Assembly: GCF_910596095.1 (NCBI RefSeq)
Contig: NC_056547.1
Location: 24,571,647-24,635,646, forward strand
DNA length: 64,000 nucleotides
Direction of reading: 5' to 3'
From: Thunnus maccoyii
Taxonomy: Eukaryota > Chordata > Actinopteri > Scombriformes > Scombridae
Below are positions 26,083-37,444 of this stretch, piece after piece. The notes beneath the pieces are model-generated. The model made no database searches and was not told the origin of the DNA. It was given only the letters and a program-made list of their open reading frames with translations. Made by a program: the position numbers and the translations under genes. How positions within the stretch are numbered: position 1 is the first letter of the stretch; each line of letters starts with the position of its first letter.

Positions 26083-29000
26083 CACATCATCTTAACCTCT
26101 ACTGTATCGTCCTTGGGTCTAAACTAGCTCATAAGGATCAGCACTGCGGTAGTATTGCGTAATCCGGGGCCCACTGCTGGTGAGTGTTGTCTGAGGGCCT
26201 GTGTGGTCTTATTACTGTGAGTGCCCTGACTGCACCCTATACTTACAGCAAGCGTGTAAAGAGAGAAATCAATGGCACACAGTGGGTTGGGACTGTAGAG
26301 GGATGCCTACTCTTCTTTCTCAGCATCCTTCTGAGAAAGACTGTCTGGGACAAATGTGTTACAGAGAAGCAGAGACACAATACCCCTAATAAAAAAACTG
26401 CTTAATACACTGAATGGTAATGCCAAGAGCCAAAAGCAGGATGTCAACGGTGAGCCAGTAAAGGACATTCACCCTGGGAAGGTTATTAAATTCCACATTT
26501 ATCTCGAGCAATGCTGCATTCACATCATGTGGGAATAACGGTGCATGACTTGATTGCTGAACTTGCGAGTACTGATCTGAAGCCATCAAATACAAAAGAT
26601 GTCTTCTGCAGACTTAAGTTGTTCATGATTAGCTTTTCATATTGAGACACTGGAGTTTGCCTTTTCCAGCAAACCAAACACTGAGACGCAAAATTAAAAA
26701 CAAATAAAATCTTGTAATTACAATTTTATCACAAAACGACTCTTTATTTAACATAAAATCTTCACTTGACGTTTAATTAGTGATGATGCTTGAATAAAGA
26801 AAGGCAAACCTTGAGTTCCTGAGTAGTGTTTATTACCTCTTCAAATTCGAGTGAGATGGTATTTTCAAGGAAACTCCCATCATTCCTACATGAGATGAAC
26901 GCAGCTCATACTCCTTTTACATCACGTAAGACCGGTCTAACACAGAGGGTGTCTTCCTTTCTACTAATCGTGCTTCATCCCGTCCTCGCTCCTACGTCCT
27001 CTAGCCCATGACCCGGAAGGCTGGATGGCATCGAGGATGCTTCAATCCCTTAAATGTGTCTTGGAAGTGACGAGGAAGGAGGAGGCTGATTAACTGATCT
27101 AATGGGTCACTGTGGCTCAGCAGGTGGAGCGGTTCGTCCGCTAATCGGAAGATCGGTGGTTCGGTCCCTGGCTCCTCCAGTCCGCGTGTCAAAGTGTCCT
27201 TGGGCAAGATACTGAACCCCAAATTGCTCGTGAAGGCTGTACCATCGGTGTGTGAGTGTGTGTGAATATCCTGATGAGGAGGTTGGCAGCTTGCATGGCA
27301 GCTTCTGCCATCAGTATATGAATGTGTGAGTGTTGACATGCAGTGTAAAGCCATATGAGTGATTGGAAGACTAGGAAGGCGCTATATAAATGCAGTCCAT
27401 TTACCATAAATGAGATTGACATAAATGAAACGGACGGGCTGCTGTGGAATTATTGCATGAATGTAATCCTGTAAATTAAGCAAATGACCCATGGAAACAG
27501 CAACAGCAGCTTTAATGTTATTTATGTTTATTCATAAAGTAAACATTTGTAGATGTGTGTATAATCTGAGTCACAATGTTTTCTCCATCAGTCCAAATGC
27601 TTTTCTTTTCTTATGATGTGCATCTTAACTTATACAGAAAAAAGGAGGTCCGAATATTATTCCTATACAGCTGCACAATAGTGATTATCACTAGTCCTGT
27701 GATATCCAGTCTGAGTCTGAACAACCTTCAGCCTTTGACAAACAACTTACAGACTGTATTTTGAGCGTTTATATCAGATTTTATTGCTCCTGCATGTCCA
27801 CTCTGTCCTTTCAGTAATAAATTTATTTCTTTTTTAGTGTTACTATCAGTGTTCACACACAGTTATTACTATGAGGCCCTGGTGCTACAGATCAGTATTA
27901 GTATTAATAGTTAAAACTGCTACTTGATTATTTGTTGAGATGCTGTGCTTTATGAGTAATTACCATCATCTCTAAATGATGCAGGAATGAGCCAGAGTTT
28001 CCCATGAGGTACATACAATCCCACCATCTTTGCATCTTTATTCTCGCATCTCTCTAACTCGTCCCTGTTGGGAGGAGCTGAGACGTTCACTCACCTCTCC
28101 ATGATTGATTGGCACTCCTTCCTCCAGGTGAACCTGCTTCCTCTACGCAACCTCAGAGGCCCGCTCACTATCCCCGCCCTGTCGCCAGCCATGATCCCCG
28201 TCCTCCAGTCAGGTTCCTCCTTCACCAAAGAACGCATTGATAAGGTGGCACCTGAGGAAGAGAGCACATGTGACGATTTAACTGTGGAGAAGTTACATGA
28301 AAAGAGAGGATTCCAGCTGCCTGTTGCACCACCTGTATGGAAGTTTGATTAGGATAGCTGAATCACATATAAACATGGTCGTTAATAATAAAACATTAAT
28401 GAAAGTCTCTGAAAAACTCCCTTCTTGGCAAAAAGTCTACTAAAGTAAACACATCAACGGTTATAATTCCCATCTCCAGTGAAGAGTAACTGTACAACAC
28501 AATACAGAGTGTTAATGTATGTACATTTTAAGTTATATCTCAAAGGGAAACTTCTGTATTTTTCAACCTGGACCCTATTTCCCAAATTGGTCCAGTAATA
28601 AGAGAGCACTTCAACTGGCGACCGCTAAATGGTCTGCAGTGCAATCTGACGGAGCAACAGCACCCCGTCAATGTATGTCCACTAAAAGTACTTGTTTTGC
28701 CACTGACAGGCTCAGATTATTATTATTATTATAGGTGTCTGACAACATTATGGACAGGACCATACAGAGAAATAAAATGTTTTCCTTTACCTTTCGCTTG
28801 ATCCGGTCTGATGCCAGCTGAAGCACTCTCGCTCAATACTGGACCAGTTAAAAAACTGTTGTCCCCATTAATCACTTAGACGCAAAAAGATGGGAAAGTA
28901 GGGTCCAGGTTGAAAAATACTGAAGTTTTCCTTTAATTATACGTAGAACTAACTTGACTTACAACGAAGACTTAACTCCATGGCAACGCCAAGTAGCTCA

Positions 29001-32000
29001 GTTACTAGTTTCAACACATAGGTAGTGCAACAGCCTGCTGGTAGTTTGGCAAAGTCAAGAGAATTTCAATAGTATGGAGCTGCTGCATTATTAGCATTAG
29101 GGGTACAATCTGATAATTTATCTCTGCCAAGCAAAGAAAAGCGATTTGAGACAGCTGAAACGCTTCCCCAGACAGCAGAGAGGCTAAGGGGTGAGTGGCA
29201 TGCAGGCGTCTCCTGTGGCGAGCTGCTGAGGCCAGGGCAGGGAGGACGTGGTTACCTGGCTGGGCCTGGGCGGCTGTGGCGGCAGCAGTGTACCACGGCA
29301 GCAAGTGCATCAGCAGCTCTCTCTGCCTGCTCCACACTGGGTTGGGGTTGAGGTTGGTGTTGGGGTTGGGGAGGATGTTGGGGAGGCTGCCACTTGCCCC
29401 TGCTAGCGTGCCGTCTCTGTCCCCTCCCCTGGCCCTGGGCATGGGACTCACGCTGTGCTGGCTTTCACTCCACCTCAGCCCTTCAGTCGGGACAAAACCA
29501 ATGGTCAGGCAGGCCGAGGCCTTAGATTAAGATTAGAGACACCAGTTTGGGCAAACGGAATTGGAGATTGAGAGTTTCAGTATTAATCATGACACTCGTG
29601 TAGACCTGCCTGGCAGTTTTCAGTCGTTGTCAATTCAAAAATAAATATCTGCCAATTAGAAGTCAATGTGACTGATGACATCGCTTCTTTTGTGACTCGA
29701 GATTGGCAGGTCAATAGAAGCCTAAATCAGAAGCAAAGCATTGTGGCCACTTTGGATTGGAACCATTGCAGAGAGAAGTAGTTCTTGTTAGTTTGTTAGC
29801 CATGTAGGAATGAAAACCAGCACCAGAGTACCTCCAGCATCAGGGCTGAGAACTACACAGGAGCTACGGCAAAGCTTGGGTGGGTGGGGGGGAGTAGAAA
29901 TAAAATATTCAAAAAACAGAAAGATTAAGATGAAGGGGGGCAGCAGATGGTCCGTCAGAGGCTTTGTTCATAACATAGAACTGTTCATGTAAAAATGTGA
30001 CTTTTTGACATGATGTATTGCATGCTACCTGAAACAAACCAATAAAAAGCTGTGAGCATCTTTAGCCGTACGTATGCTGTCGCCGTTTAAAAATCATACG
30101 GATTTTTTTTTTCCCAAGTAGCCCCCATTCCTGTATCCTAGGACATGGAGAGGTCAGCGCCGACCCAAGCTGTTACTCTACCCTGTACAGACAAACCACA
30201 TTCACCCACTACTGTTTCATTTCCAAACCAGAAGCCTTAACAGTATTGATTAGCATCTCTTGTGACAGGACTACCTTTATCATTTGTCTTTCCTCTGAAA
30301 TTATAGATTTGTCTCGTGTCCTTCCGGGGCCTCGCTGCCCTCGAGGACCAGGATGGAGTTAGTGATGTGGGGGTTTACCATGCAGGAGGATAAGGGGAGG
30401 GGTTGGGGGTGGGGAGGGGTTGGGGTGGAGGTAGATGGAAGGGGAGGGTTAGCAGGCAGCAGCTCACACAACACAAAAAATAAGATCCCTTTTTCATACA
30501 AGCCTTAATTCCATCCATAAGTAACACAATGACAGAATGTTTTGGTCATGGGTTTCATGCAGTTTCTGTAATAAAACATCTAAAAGCAAAAATATTATCA
30601 GATGGGGGAACCTGGGACAAAATCTATTCAAATGAGGGTCTAATTTGTGTCAGTTTAGGGGTCCTTGATGTGAAAAAGTTAAAGAACAACTGATCTAATC
30701 TATTATCATTAACGTTCAGCCGTAGGACCACGATCTGCGCTCAATCTCATAATTAGCCTTTGTGTGCCTGACATCCATCATCCCTGTGATGATCTATAAT
30801 CCCATCCTCTGCTCCGTAATAGTCCAACCCTCACCTGGGTTATTCCTCTCCAGCAGGTACCAGCGGTAGAAAGCTCTGCGCTTAGAGTCGCTCATCTCCA
30901 GGCCTTGCTGCAGCAACCACTGGGAGATGTAACTCTGGCTGATGCCTGTGTGAGAGAAGTAATGTAATGTTGTCTTAACACATAAAAGACATTTGTTTTA
31001 TCTCGCGGTGTGCATCTGTAGTATCGAGAACGGCTGTGAGCCAGCTCTGAAATGCTCCTGTTAAGCTGATGAAGCCATCCTAATATCAATACTTTCATTA
31101 AGAACTTGTGATTGGTGCAATACTTTTCCAGAGGAGGATGGGGAAAAAAAGTTGACTTATGTGAACATGCTGCAGCTTGTGATTGAGAATAATGCAGTAG
31201 GTTAATGCTGCAATCTATTAACATACTAAGTAACTCATCTTCAAAAGTCCATTAAAGGCTGTACTATGACTGTAGTCAGCAAAATTCACGTCATTTTTGT
31301 TGAAAATATTCAACTTGAGCGAAAAATGTGTATATGGCAGAGCTGGACTGGGGGATTCAGCTGCGGCTTGCTGACAGACAGCTGTTGAGAGCCGGCCAGC
31401 TCTGGAGGACAGAACCGGGGAGCATGTTGGTGCTGCTGATGATTTCTGGAGGAATAAACACACACCAGACCACCACACCAGTCACACTGGATTCTGCTCT
31501 AATCTGGAGGCATTTAGCAGCAGCAGGAGTTTATTTTTTAAACTTTTGGGATAAAAAAAAAATTGATTTATCTTCACTTTCGCTTCTAACTTAGTCAGAG
31601 CTAACACCAGAGTCACACCCCCCCTCTCAGCTGCTGTCATCAGTTTATATAGTTTTAAAGTGATGCTGTATGTAGATATCAACGTGTATAAACATGTTGC
31701 TGTGATATTCATGCTGTTATGTTGAGTGTAGACGGAGCAGCTGATGTTTACAGCTCTGATCGATCTGAACTCCACTCAGAAAACAAGCATTTTAAAATTT
31801 GTTTGCTGGTTGTCTTGCAGACAGACGGTCGGCATCATAATGTCGTTATTTTGGCATCCTTTTGATTCATTTATTGCAATTAAATCACAGCAAAAATCTG
31901 AGTTTATTTTGGGCTCGTAGCACTTTAAAGTCTGTAGTTGCTGTCTGGGAAGTGCAGTAAATCAGCAGAGTTTTGGGGGGAGTGTTGTGAGACAGGTTAA

Positions 32001-34963
32001 AGCAGTCTATCACAGCAGAACAAACAGAGAGGAGCTGATAATGTATCTCTCAGTGTTTACACATATGTGTCGGTATGACTGTTGTTAGCAGGAAGCCATC
32101 ATGATGGGAGGGAGGCTGAGATTCAGTAACATCACCGTGATGGCACCTCATTGTCCGGGTGGGGACTGGTCGGTTCCTGCAGATGCTTGCTGGTTGTTTG
32201 GGGCGAATAAACACAAATGATCCCGCGGTGGAACTCACGTGAGTAACTGCAAGGTGAAAATTCGGCGGCGCAACATGCAAAAGGGCTGAGTGACGGTGGA
32301 TATAGATCAGCGGGTGTGGTGATTATTAACATCACTGCTCTCATAGCTGTGAAAACAGTTAGGCTAAACGTGATAACGACAGCTCAACAAATGGAAAGCT
32401 TTTCTTTTGCAGCCAAAGTCACATGGAGCAGTTTTTACTATAATGATGATCATAAATAATAAAGAAATTGATTTGGTGAAGCTGTTTATATCATTATATG
32501 GGATCAAAGCTATTTCAGCAATAATTCTAATTTATCACATCTTGTACAAAGTCACATAATTTTGTAATTAATGTTACACAACAGCGTTTACAATGCAATG
32601 TGTTTCAAGGATAAAACACTACTTTTGCTAAAAAGAAAGTTGGAGAAGAAGCCTTCATCTTCATAAAAAGCAGAATATGGAGTAATAACCAACCAGTGTG
32701 ATGTGTGTAGAGGTGTGTGTGTGTGTGTTTATACTGTAGCAGCCTGGTGTCATTCAGGTGATTTAATGAAGGTAAACACACACACACAGGTTGAACAGTC
32801 GTGCGTAACGGCACTGCGCTCTGGCGCGGCGCTTCTCAGAGGCTGAGGGGTTTATCAATACATCAGTCCTGCTGCATCCAGACGCTGCAGGGATTTAATG
32901 AAGTGAAAGAGAAGTTTTTCATACAGTATAAACAGCAGTGGACAATAGATACTGTACTGAGCATTCATTTATAGATCAATGCAGACTGACTTTCCTGCTT
33001 TGACCACACTAAACTTCTGTGCTGAGTGTTTAATTGAAACTAATTATATTTCAAGCATTAATCTGTTGTTGCAGAGCGTCTGCGGTGAGTATATAGTTTG
33101 AGACACGGGTGGCTGAGATTTTATAAGGATGTTGTATGACTGCAGTGTTCTGCTACAGTCATACATCATAGTTTTGTTTTAGCAACAGCTTTAACAACAA
33201 CAACAGCAGCTTTGTCAAAAAATATTTGCTGAACAGTGCGGCTGATCAAAATTGTCCGGAAACAGCTCAGAAAAAATATGAAACATCTTAAAAATGCCAA
33301 AACACACCAGAGGGGATTTAAAGGAGTCTGGTGACGTGTAGCTTACTGCTCTGTATCATAGAGCCTCATTGTTGTCCAAATGTTATTTAAAAACCCCCAT
33401 CAATGAGCCCCACTGTCACACTGACATGTTCCTTCATAATGATCAACATGGGTACTGTAGTTTATTTCAAGTTGATCCAACGTTCATCGTCATGGAGCCA
33501 TAAATATTTGTTAGACCAGCGTATCCGCAGTTGAAAACAGTCCTCCACAAACGCACGACTTATTCCTGTTTAAGTAACGTTTGCTAGAACTACAGCGCCC
33601 GCCTGTTTTAGGAAATTATTTAACCTTTTAAAAAAAGAAGAAGAAGAGAGTGTACATTTGTGAGCCATTTTTGAAGATTTACATTTTCAGTAGGTACCAA
33701 TGGGCTTAGTGTCACAGACAGGAGAAGAAAATGCAGAGTAGTTCAAGGGATTTGTTGACAATATGAAAAATATGAATTATCAACAACCTTTATCCTATTA
33801 TTATTATTATTATTATTATGTAATATTATAATTATTGTGTATTTTATCACATTTTTTCTATTTAATTAATAAAGGATTGCTGTACCATCTATAATGTCAT
33901 AATTTAAGCTAAAATTACACCTAATAATTATTTTCATTATCAGTCAATCTACTCATTATTTGGTGAGTCCGATGTGAGCCAACAAACCGCAGAATTTTAC
34001 AAGTTACAACAATCAAATCCTCACATTTGAGAAGCTGGAACCAGTGATGATTAATTGTCTATCTGTTAATCTACTGGTCATTTCAGCGCTAGTTCTAACT
34101 AGCCACTAGAGATATTTGACATGTATCCTTGCAGCTGTCCAGTAAGGTGTTCAGACTTTGTAAAAGCAGAGTACCTGTGACTTGTCCTACGATTGCCTGA
34201 GAGATCCTGCGATTGTTGAGGAAAGTTTTGATCTCTTCTTTCACCAGGTTGCTGTCTCTCCTGTAAAAAGCAACAAAAATCCCATCATTACACGGTGGTT
34301 AAAAACACCAGCCTTTGCTCTGACTAACCTTATTCACTGAAGCCTCTCTTTTTTCAGCTATCCCCAAACACCTGACCTGAATTAACTCAACTAAATTCTG
34401 GAGAAGAAGCCTGCAGCTCCAGGGACAGTAGCTGTCATTATCTGATGTTATAACAGTCTCTCTTTGTCTGTACTATTCTTTTAGTCTTTCCAACTCGTCC
34501 TCACCCAGCACTAATTCATCTCTAGCTCTCTCCCCGCTCACCTCATGTACTCCTCCACCTTCTCCTCCAGGTCCCACTCCTCTTCTCCCATCATGTCGTA
34601 GCTGAACGACCGCTGGACAGCCACGCTGGGAGGGTAGAGGGGAGGAGGGGAGGCCTCGTAGCTATGGCTGGGGGACAGCGCGGCGCCGTCCAGGCCGGAG
34701 GTCTGCGTGGTGGCAGAGGCGAGGGACAGCGAGGAGGAGGAGGATGAAGAAGATGAGGACGGGGCCGGGGCGGCTGTGGTGGGCGTGTTGTTGGATGGGG
34801 CCGGGTGAGAGTCACAGTGCGACGGGCGGTGGTCCGGGTCCAGCCTCTCCAGGGACTCCAGAGCGTGGATGATCTGAGGTTTGGTCATACCTGATAGGCG
34901 CAGGCGCTGCAGGAGGTCAATCTGTTCGATGGTGTAGCGTGGCTCCACCTCATAACACTCCAT
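22538..34963 (-). CDS. hmbox1: hmbox1-type homeobox gene (HNF1-like DNA-binding protein)
   Basis: Nuclear DNA-binding protein; human HMBOX1 is a homeobox protein that binds telomeric repeats and acts in transcription. Core coding exons, in order: 34963-34542, 34260-34175, 30945-30835, 28251-28095, 25574-25492, 24242-24147, 24017-23899, 22684-22538. All junctions are GT-AG and the phases join cleanly, giving 406 residues (human about 420). Residues about 8-45 form the HNF1 N-terminal-like domain (EPRYTIEQIDLLQRLRLSGM). A serine run follows at 69-78. Residues about 141-206 form the POU-like domain (NRRISQAIVGQVTGISQSYI), and about 245-315 the long homeodomain with WFANRRKEMKRR in helix 3. The acidic C-terminus resembles the human tail (QQDPSALA against HQDPISLA). 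The start at 34963 corresponds to the second Met of human HMBOX1; an in-frame ATG at 36390 could add 30 residues. The homeodomain differs from human at many positions, so a paralogue is likely. Confidence 0.93.
23238..23287. promoter_or_regulatory. Promoter-like motif pair in the last hmbox1 intron
   Basis: ACCGGAAGT (ETS type, 23238-23246) and, on the minus strand, ACTACTAGTCCCATGATACC + TTGC (23264-23287), which resembles the ZNF143/SBS motif. This pair is common at CpG-type promoters. No transcript start is otherwise evident. Confidence 0.3.
24805..24880. mobile_element. Short palindromic element
   Basis: tacagtaccagtcaaaagtt at the left and aaacttttgcctggtactgta at the right are near-perfect inverted repeats around about 30 bases. 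Upstream of the hmbox1 exon starting at 24242, in the intron. Confidence 0.75.
24985..25206. repeat. Second copy of the dispersed repeat seen at 7726-7985
   Basis: atgatagtaaattgtatatc, ttggactgttgatcagataa and aattaatcgagaaaataatt, ending tcgttagttgtcgcccta. In the hmbox1 intron upstream of exon 24242. Confidence 0.65.
26048..26081. repeat. (CA)n microsatellite
   Basis: About 17 ca units after ctgtcacaca, in the hmbox1 intron upstream of exon 25574. Confidence 0.9.
27106..27408 (+). mobile_element. tRNA-derived SINE with pol III promoter boxes
   Basis: A box TGGCTCAGCAGG at 27113-27124 and B box GGTTCGGTCCC at 27158-27168. A body follows with the fish-typical cttgggcaagatactgaaccc (about 27200), then a tail ending gaaggcgctatataaatgcagtccatttacc. 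It lies in the hmbox1 intron between exons 28095 and 25574, in the opposite orientation to the gene. Confidence 0.8.
28541..28935. mobile_element. MITE with about 43-bp terminal inverted repeats
   Basis: Left end aaagggaaacttctgtattt then ttcaacctggaccctatttc; right end is its reverse complement (gggtccaggttgaaaaatac then tgaagttttccttt). About 395 bp, non-coding, with a ttattattattatta run at 28720-28733. Lies in the hmbox1 intron between the cassette exon and the exon starting at 28251... on its left-hand neighbour side toward 29256. Confidence 0.85.
29256..29480 (-). CDS. hmbox1: Candidate in-frame cassette exon of the hmbox1-type gene
   Basis: Lies between the exons ending at 30835 and starting at 28251. 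It ends in a strong donor (GCCAG/gtaacc) and would start after gactgaag at 29481. It is 225 bp, exactly 75 codons, and stays open. It would start with two bases of a split codon and end with one, so it fits the phase-1 junction it would enter (CCA G / GT GCC) with or without inclusion. The reading is rich in Pro and Asn (LPNILPNPNTNLNPNPVWSR), then hydrophobic and Ala-rich (LLMHLLPWYTAAATAAQAQ). It has no counterpart in the human protein as I know it. The acceptor has only a moderate pyrimidine tract. The exon would lie in the linker between the POU-like domain and the homeodomain. Phase, length and donor support it; expression is unproven. Confidence 0.5.
33527..33700. repeat. Dispersed repeat, copy 2
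   Basis: gaaaacagtcctccacaaac, ttcctgtttaagtaacgttt, gctagaactacagcgcccgc, gagccatttttgaagattta. Same order and spacing as copy 1, plus an A-rich insertion (aaaaaaagaagaagaagaga). Confidence 0.65.
33925..34108. repeat. Third, more diverged copy of that repeat
   Basis: attattttcattatcagtca, tcacatttgagaagctggaa, then attaattgtctatctgttaa. In the hmbox1 intron just downstream of exon 34175 (minus-strand sense). Confidence 0.5.
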
Positions 34964-34986
34964 TCTGGCATCTGCAAACATAATGT

Positions 34987-35001
34987 GGGGGGGGGGGGGG
35001 G
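34987..35001 (-). promoter_or_regulatory. C15 homopolymer in the splice acceptor of the first domain exon
   Basis: On the minus strand, 15 consecutive C lie just upstream of acattatgtttgcag, the acceptor at 34971. This run serves as much of the polypyrimidine tract. Homopolymers of this length vary readily in length. Confidence 0.8.
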
Positions 35002-35675
35002 TGTAAGTTTTGTCAAAGTGAATATGAGACTGGCCTTTTGAGTGCTGATTAGAATGAAATACAACACCAATTTTGTAAGTGAATATGAACCAACTGTAGC
35101 CCTATTAATACACCAAAGGTTCTGATTGGCTGAGTTGATTTCTCACCAGATAAACAGCACGCCAAGACTTCACAAAGTGTTACCAAGACATATACTGCTA
35201 TATTTATCTCTATTCAGCTCCTTTTATAGACCTGGAATTTGGATAATACAGTATTTTGACTTTTTCAGAACCCGCACACACACTGATAAATGATGAAAGG
35301 ATTATTAATAGATTAAAAAACGCAAATAAAAAAGGACATGTAAGGCTGAATTCAAACACTACACTTCCTTTGTCAGGGTGAATACACATTGAATGCAATG
35401 TGACAACCGTTTTTGATTGTATCATTACAATAAAAAAAAACAAAAACTTCAGAGCTATGCACGTACCAGAGTGGTTAATAAAACTGAACTTAGGACAAAA
35501 ACAGACTGCATTCTCTCCTCTCAAGAACCCTTGGGTCATTCAAAATTTTGGCACCCTTTCAAACACTTGGCACAGACTCTTGGGGCTAACCTTGCTCCAT
35601 TTGTCCAGGGTGGAATTAAAGTAAGATCACCTTGGCATACATAACCTAACTTCAAGTCCAGTCGGCCTAGTCATA

Positions 35676-35745
35676 TCCATCCATCCATCCATTTTCTGTA
35701 CCTGTCTACCCTGTGCAGGGTTGCGGGGGGGGGGGGGGGGGGGGG
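35676..35745. repeat. (atcc)n fragment with a G21 run
   Basis: tatccatccatccatccatt + ttctgtacctgtctaccctg followed by gcagggttgc and 21 G (35725-35745). A typical fish repeat fragment; assembly across the G run may be unsure. Confidence 0.7.
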
Positions 35746-36308
35746 TCAGCCCTGATATTCTCTGTTTGTTTTACTGAGGGATCATTCAGAAAAACCTGGC
35801 AATTGGACACGACCTTGCTTACTTGAAAAGGTACACATCTGGAACAACATAACTTATAATACAAATGTGTTGAAACCGGTCTTTAGCTCAGCATAGTGTG
35901 ATTTCATGTTTTTACACACCCACATGTCCACTAAAACAAAGAGCGGTGAGCTACAATAACAGATTCAACTGTCTTTAAAAAGTTGATCTTGTTTTGAGGA
36001 TGTATGCCGGATTTACCAGAATGATACAAGGATTTAAAAGATGCTTCAGATCCAGTACTGTCACATGTGTATCTTTGTTAATAAGCAAGAAAAAGTTAAC
36101 TTGCCAGATTTTTTTTTATAAAGATCTCAGTTTCACCTTTGTGTGTTTACAGGTCATATCTTGGCACCTATCAGGGATAACTTGAAGAAACAGTCAGCCA
36201 GTTTAATCACATTGGGAGTTCTTTCTGTGCAAAACAAGAAGATTAAGCAACTAAGCAGCAAGCTGGCTTTGACTTAAAAAAAAGTAAACCGGTGTCCCGT
36301 CACCTTAC

Positions 36309-36420
36309 CTGATGGAGGGGGCGACACGGACAGGCACCCCGGGAGTGGTTCAGTGCGTGGGGTCGCAGCGGGGACACACCACTGTCGCATGGCTCAGCGG
36401 AGCTCGGCTCGGCTGGACCT
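36309..36420 (-). other. hmbox1: Second 5' exon of the hmbox1-type gene, with an in-frame upstream ATG
   Basis: On the minus strand an acceptor (cctgtctccgtag, ending at 36421) and a donor (CCATCAG/gtaaggtg, exon end 36309) bound a GC-rich 112-bp segment. Joined to the acceptor at 34971, it brings the ATG at 36390-36388 (context gagccATGc, purine at -3) into frame with the domain-bearing exon. The predicted extension is 30 residues, rich in Pro and Cys, starting MRQWCVPAAT and ending SVSPPPSDAR before the internal Met. The exon may be coding, or 5' UTR if the start at 34963 is used. Confidence 0.6.
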
Positions 36421-36804
36421 CTACGGAGACAGGAGACCTGCTGCAGTGGGTTGCGGTTTAAGCTGCCTCTATCAGCATGCTGGCAAACCTACAACAGCAG
36501 ATGACTCGCTAGCAGGCTATCTTGGCTAAGCTATCACAGTCAACTCTGGTTGGTTCCCCTGAGCACCAGCCTGGATAGCTGCTGGCTGCCATAACGTTGT
36601 GTCAAGTCAGACAGTACTACACACACGGAAACAACCTTTATATTCAGAATAAAAGCACGTTTGTGGCATCTTTGTGTAAGCAAGTTTTTGAAAGTTTCTT
36701 GAAAGTTTACCAGAAAAACATAATAAACTAGAACAACTATTTCCCTCAAATTATATTCTCAGGAGCTTTCACTTAAAACAAAGAATAAGTAATAAATAAA
36801 TACA

Positions 36805-36876
36805 TTACCAGTCAAAAGTCTGGCCAAACTTTCCCATTCACCTGAATGACAAAGTCTGTCCTGGCACTGTCAGTTA
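36805..36876. mobile_element. Second copy of the short palindromic element
   Basis: acattaccagtcaaaagtctg, the shared centre actttcccattcacctgaat, and gtctgtcctggcactgtca follow the 24805-24880 copy. Confidence 0.7.
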
Positions 36877-37060
36877 ACATATATATAAGCATGCTATAGG
36901 AGCACAAATTAACTATTATTTTCATTACTTTTTAACCTAACATTTATCTAATCACTCTATCTTTACTGTGTAAAATGGATAAAAGTGCAATATCCCATTC
37001 AGAAGTTCACAGCATCCCTGGAGGTGCTGTTAAATTGCTTACACCAACTACATGACAATT

Positions 37061-37444
37061 GAAGGACCAGTGTGTAAGATTTAGTAGCATCTAGCAGTGA
37101 GGTTGCAGATTGCAACCAACTGACTAAACCTCCTCTCACCCTCCCCTTTCAAGTGTGTAGGAGAACCTACTTTGGCAGAGAAACTTGGGAAAAATGTGAC
37201 AGGCCCTCTCTAGAGTCAGAGTTTGGTTTGTCCATTCTAGGCTACTGTAGAAACGTGATGCAACATGGCGGGCTCCATGGAAGAGCGCCCGCTCCCTTTG
37301 TAGATATAAAGGGCTCATTTTAAAGTAACAAAAACAAAATGATTCTTGTTTTTAGGTGATTATACAATAGTTAAAACTTACTTATGAATATTGTATTGAA
37401 TTTCTGCCAATATATCCCCCTAAATCTTACACACTGATCCTTTA
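37061..37444. mobile_element. Complete MITE with terminal inverted repeats
   Basis: Left end gaaggaccagtgtgtaagat; right end atcttacacactgatccttt is its reverse complement with one or two changes. The interior (ttgcagattgcaaccaactg, aacatggcgggctccatgga) matches a dispersed fish family. Lies in the first hmbox1 intron. Confidence 0.85.

Larger units (their letters stand above)
30946..34174. other. Large hmbox1 intron
   Basis: Between exons 34175 and 30945 on the minus strand. Holds repeat copies (33527-33700, 33925-34108), a (tta)n run at about 33797-33820 and short (gt)/(ca) runs at 32710-32790. No nested gene is recognisable. Confidence 0.6.

Noticed and set aside
27106-27200. Functional tRNA gene
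   Set aside because: The A and B boxes belong to a SINE head; no intact cloverleaf or acceptor stem can be drawn.
27001-27354. Minus-strand frame of 117 codons
   Set aside because: Lies across the SINE and is not protein-like.
28068-28352. Plus-strand frame of 94 codons
   Set aside because: Antisense to the hmbox1 exon 28251-28095, whose protein match is clear.
29195-29530. Plus-strand frame of 111 codons
   Set aside because: Antisense of the candidate cassette exon; no signals on its own strand.
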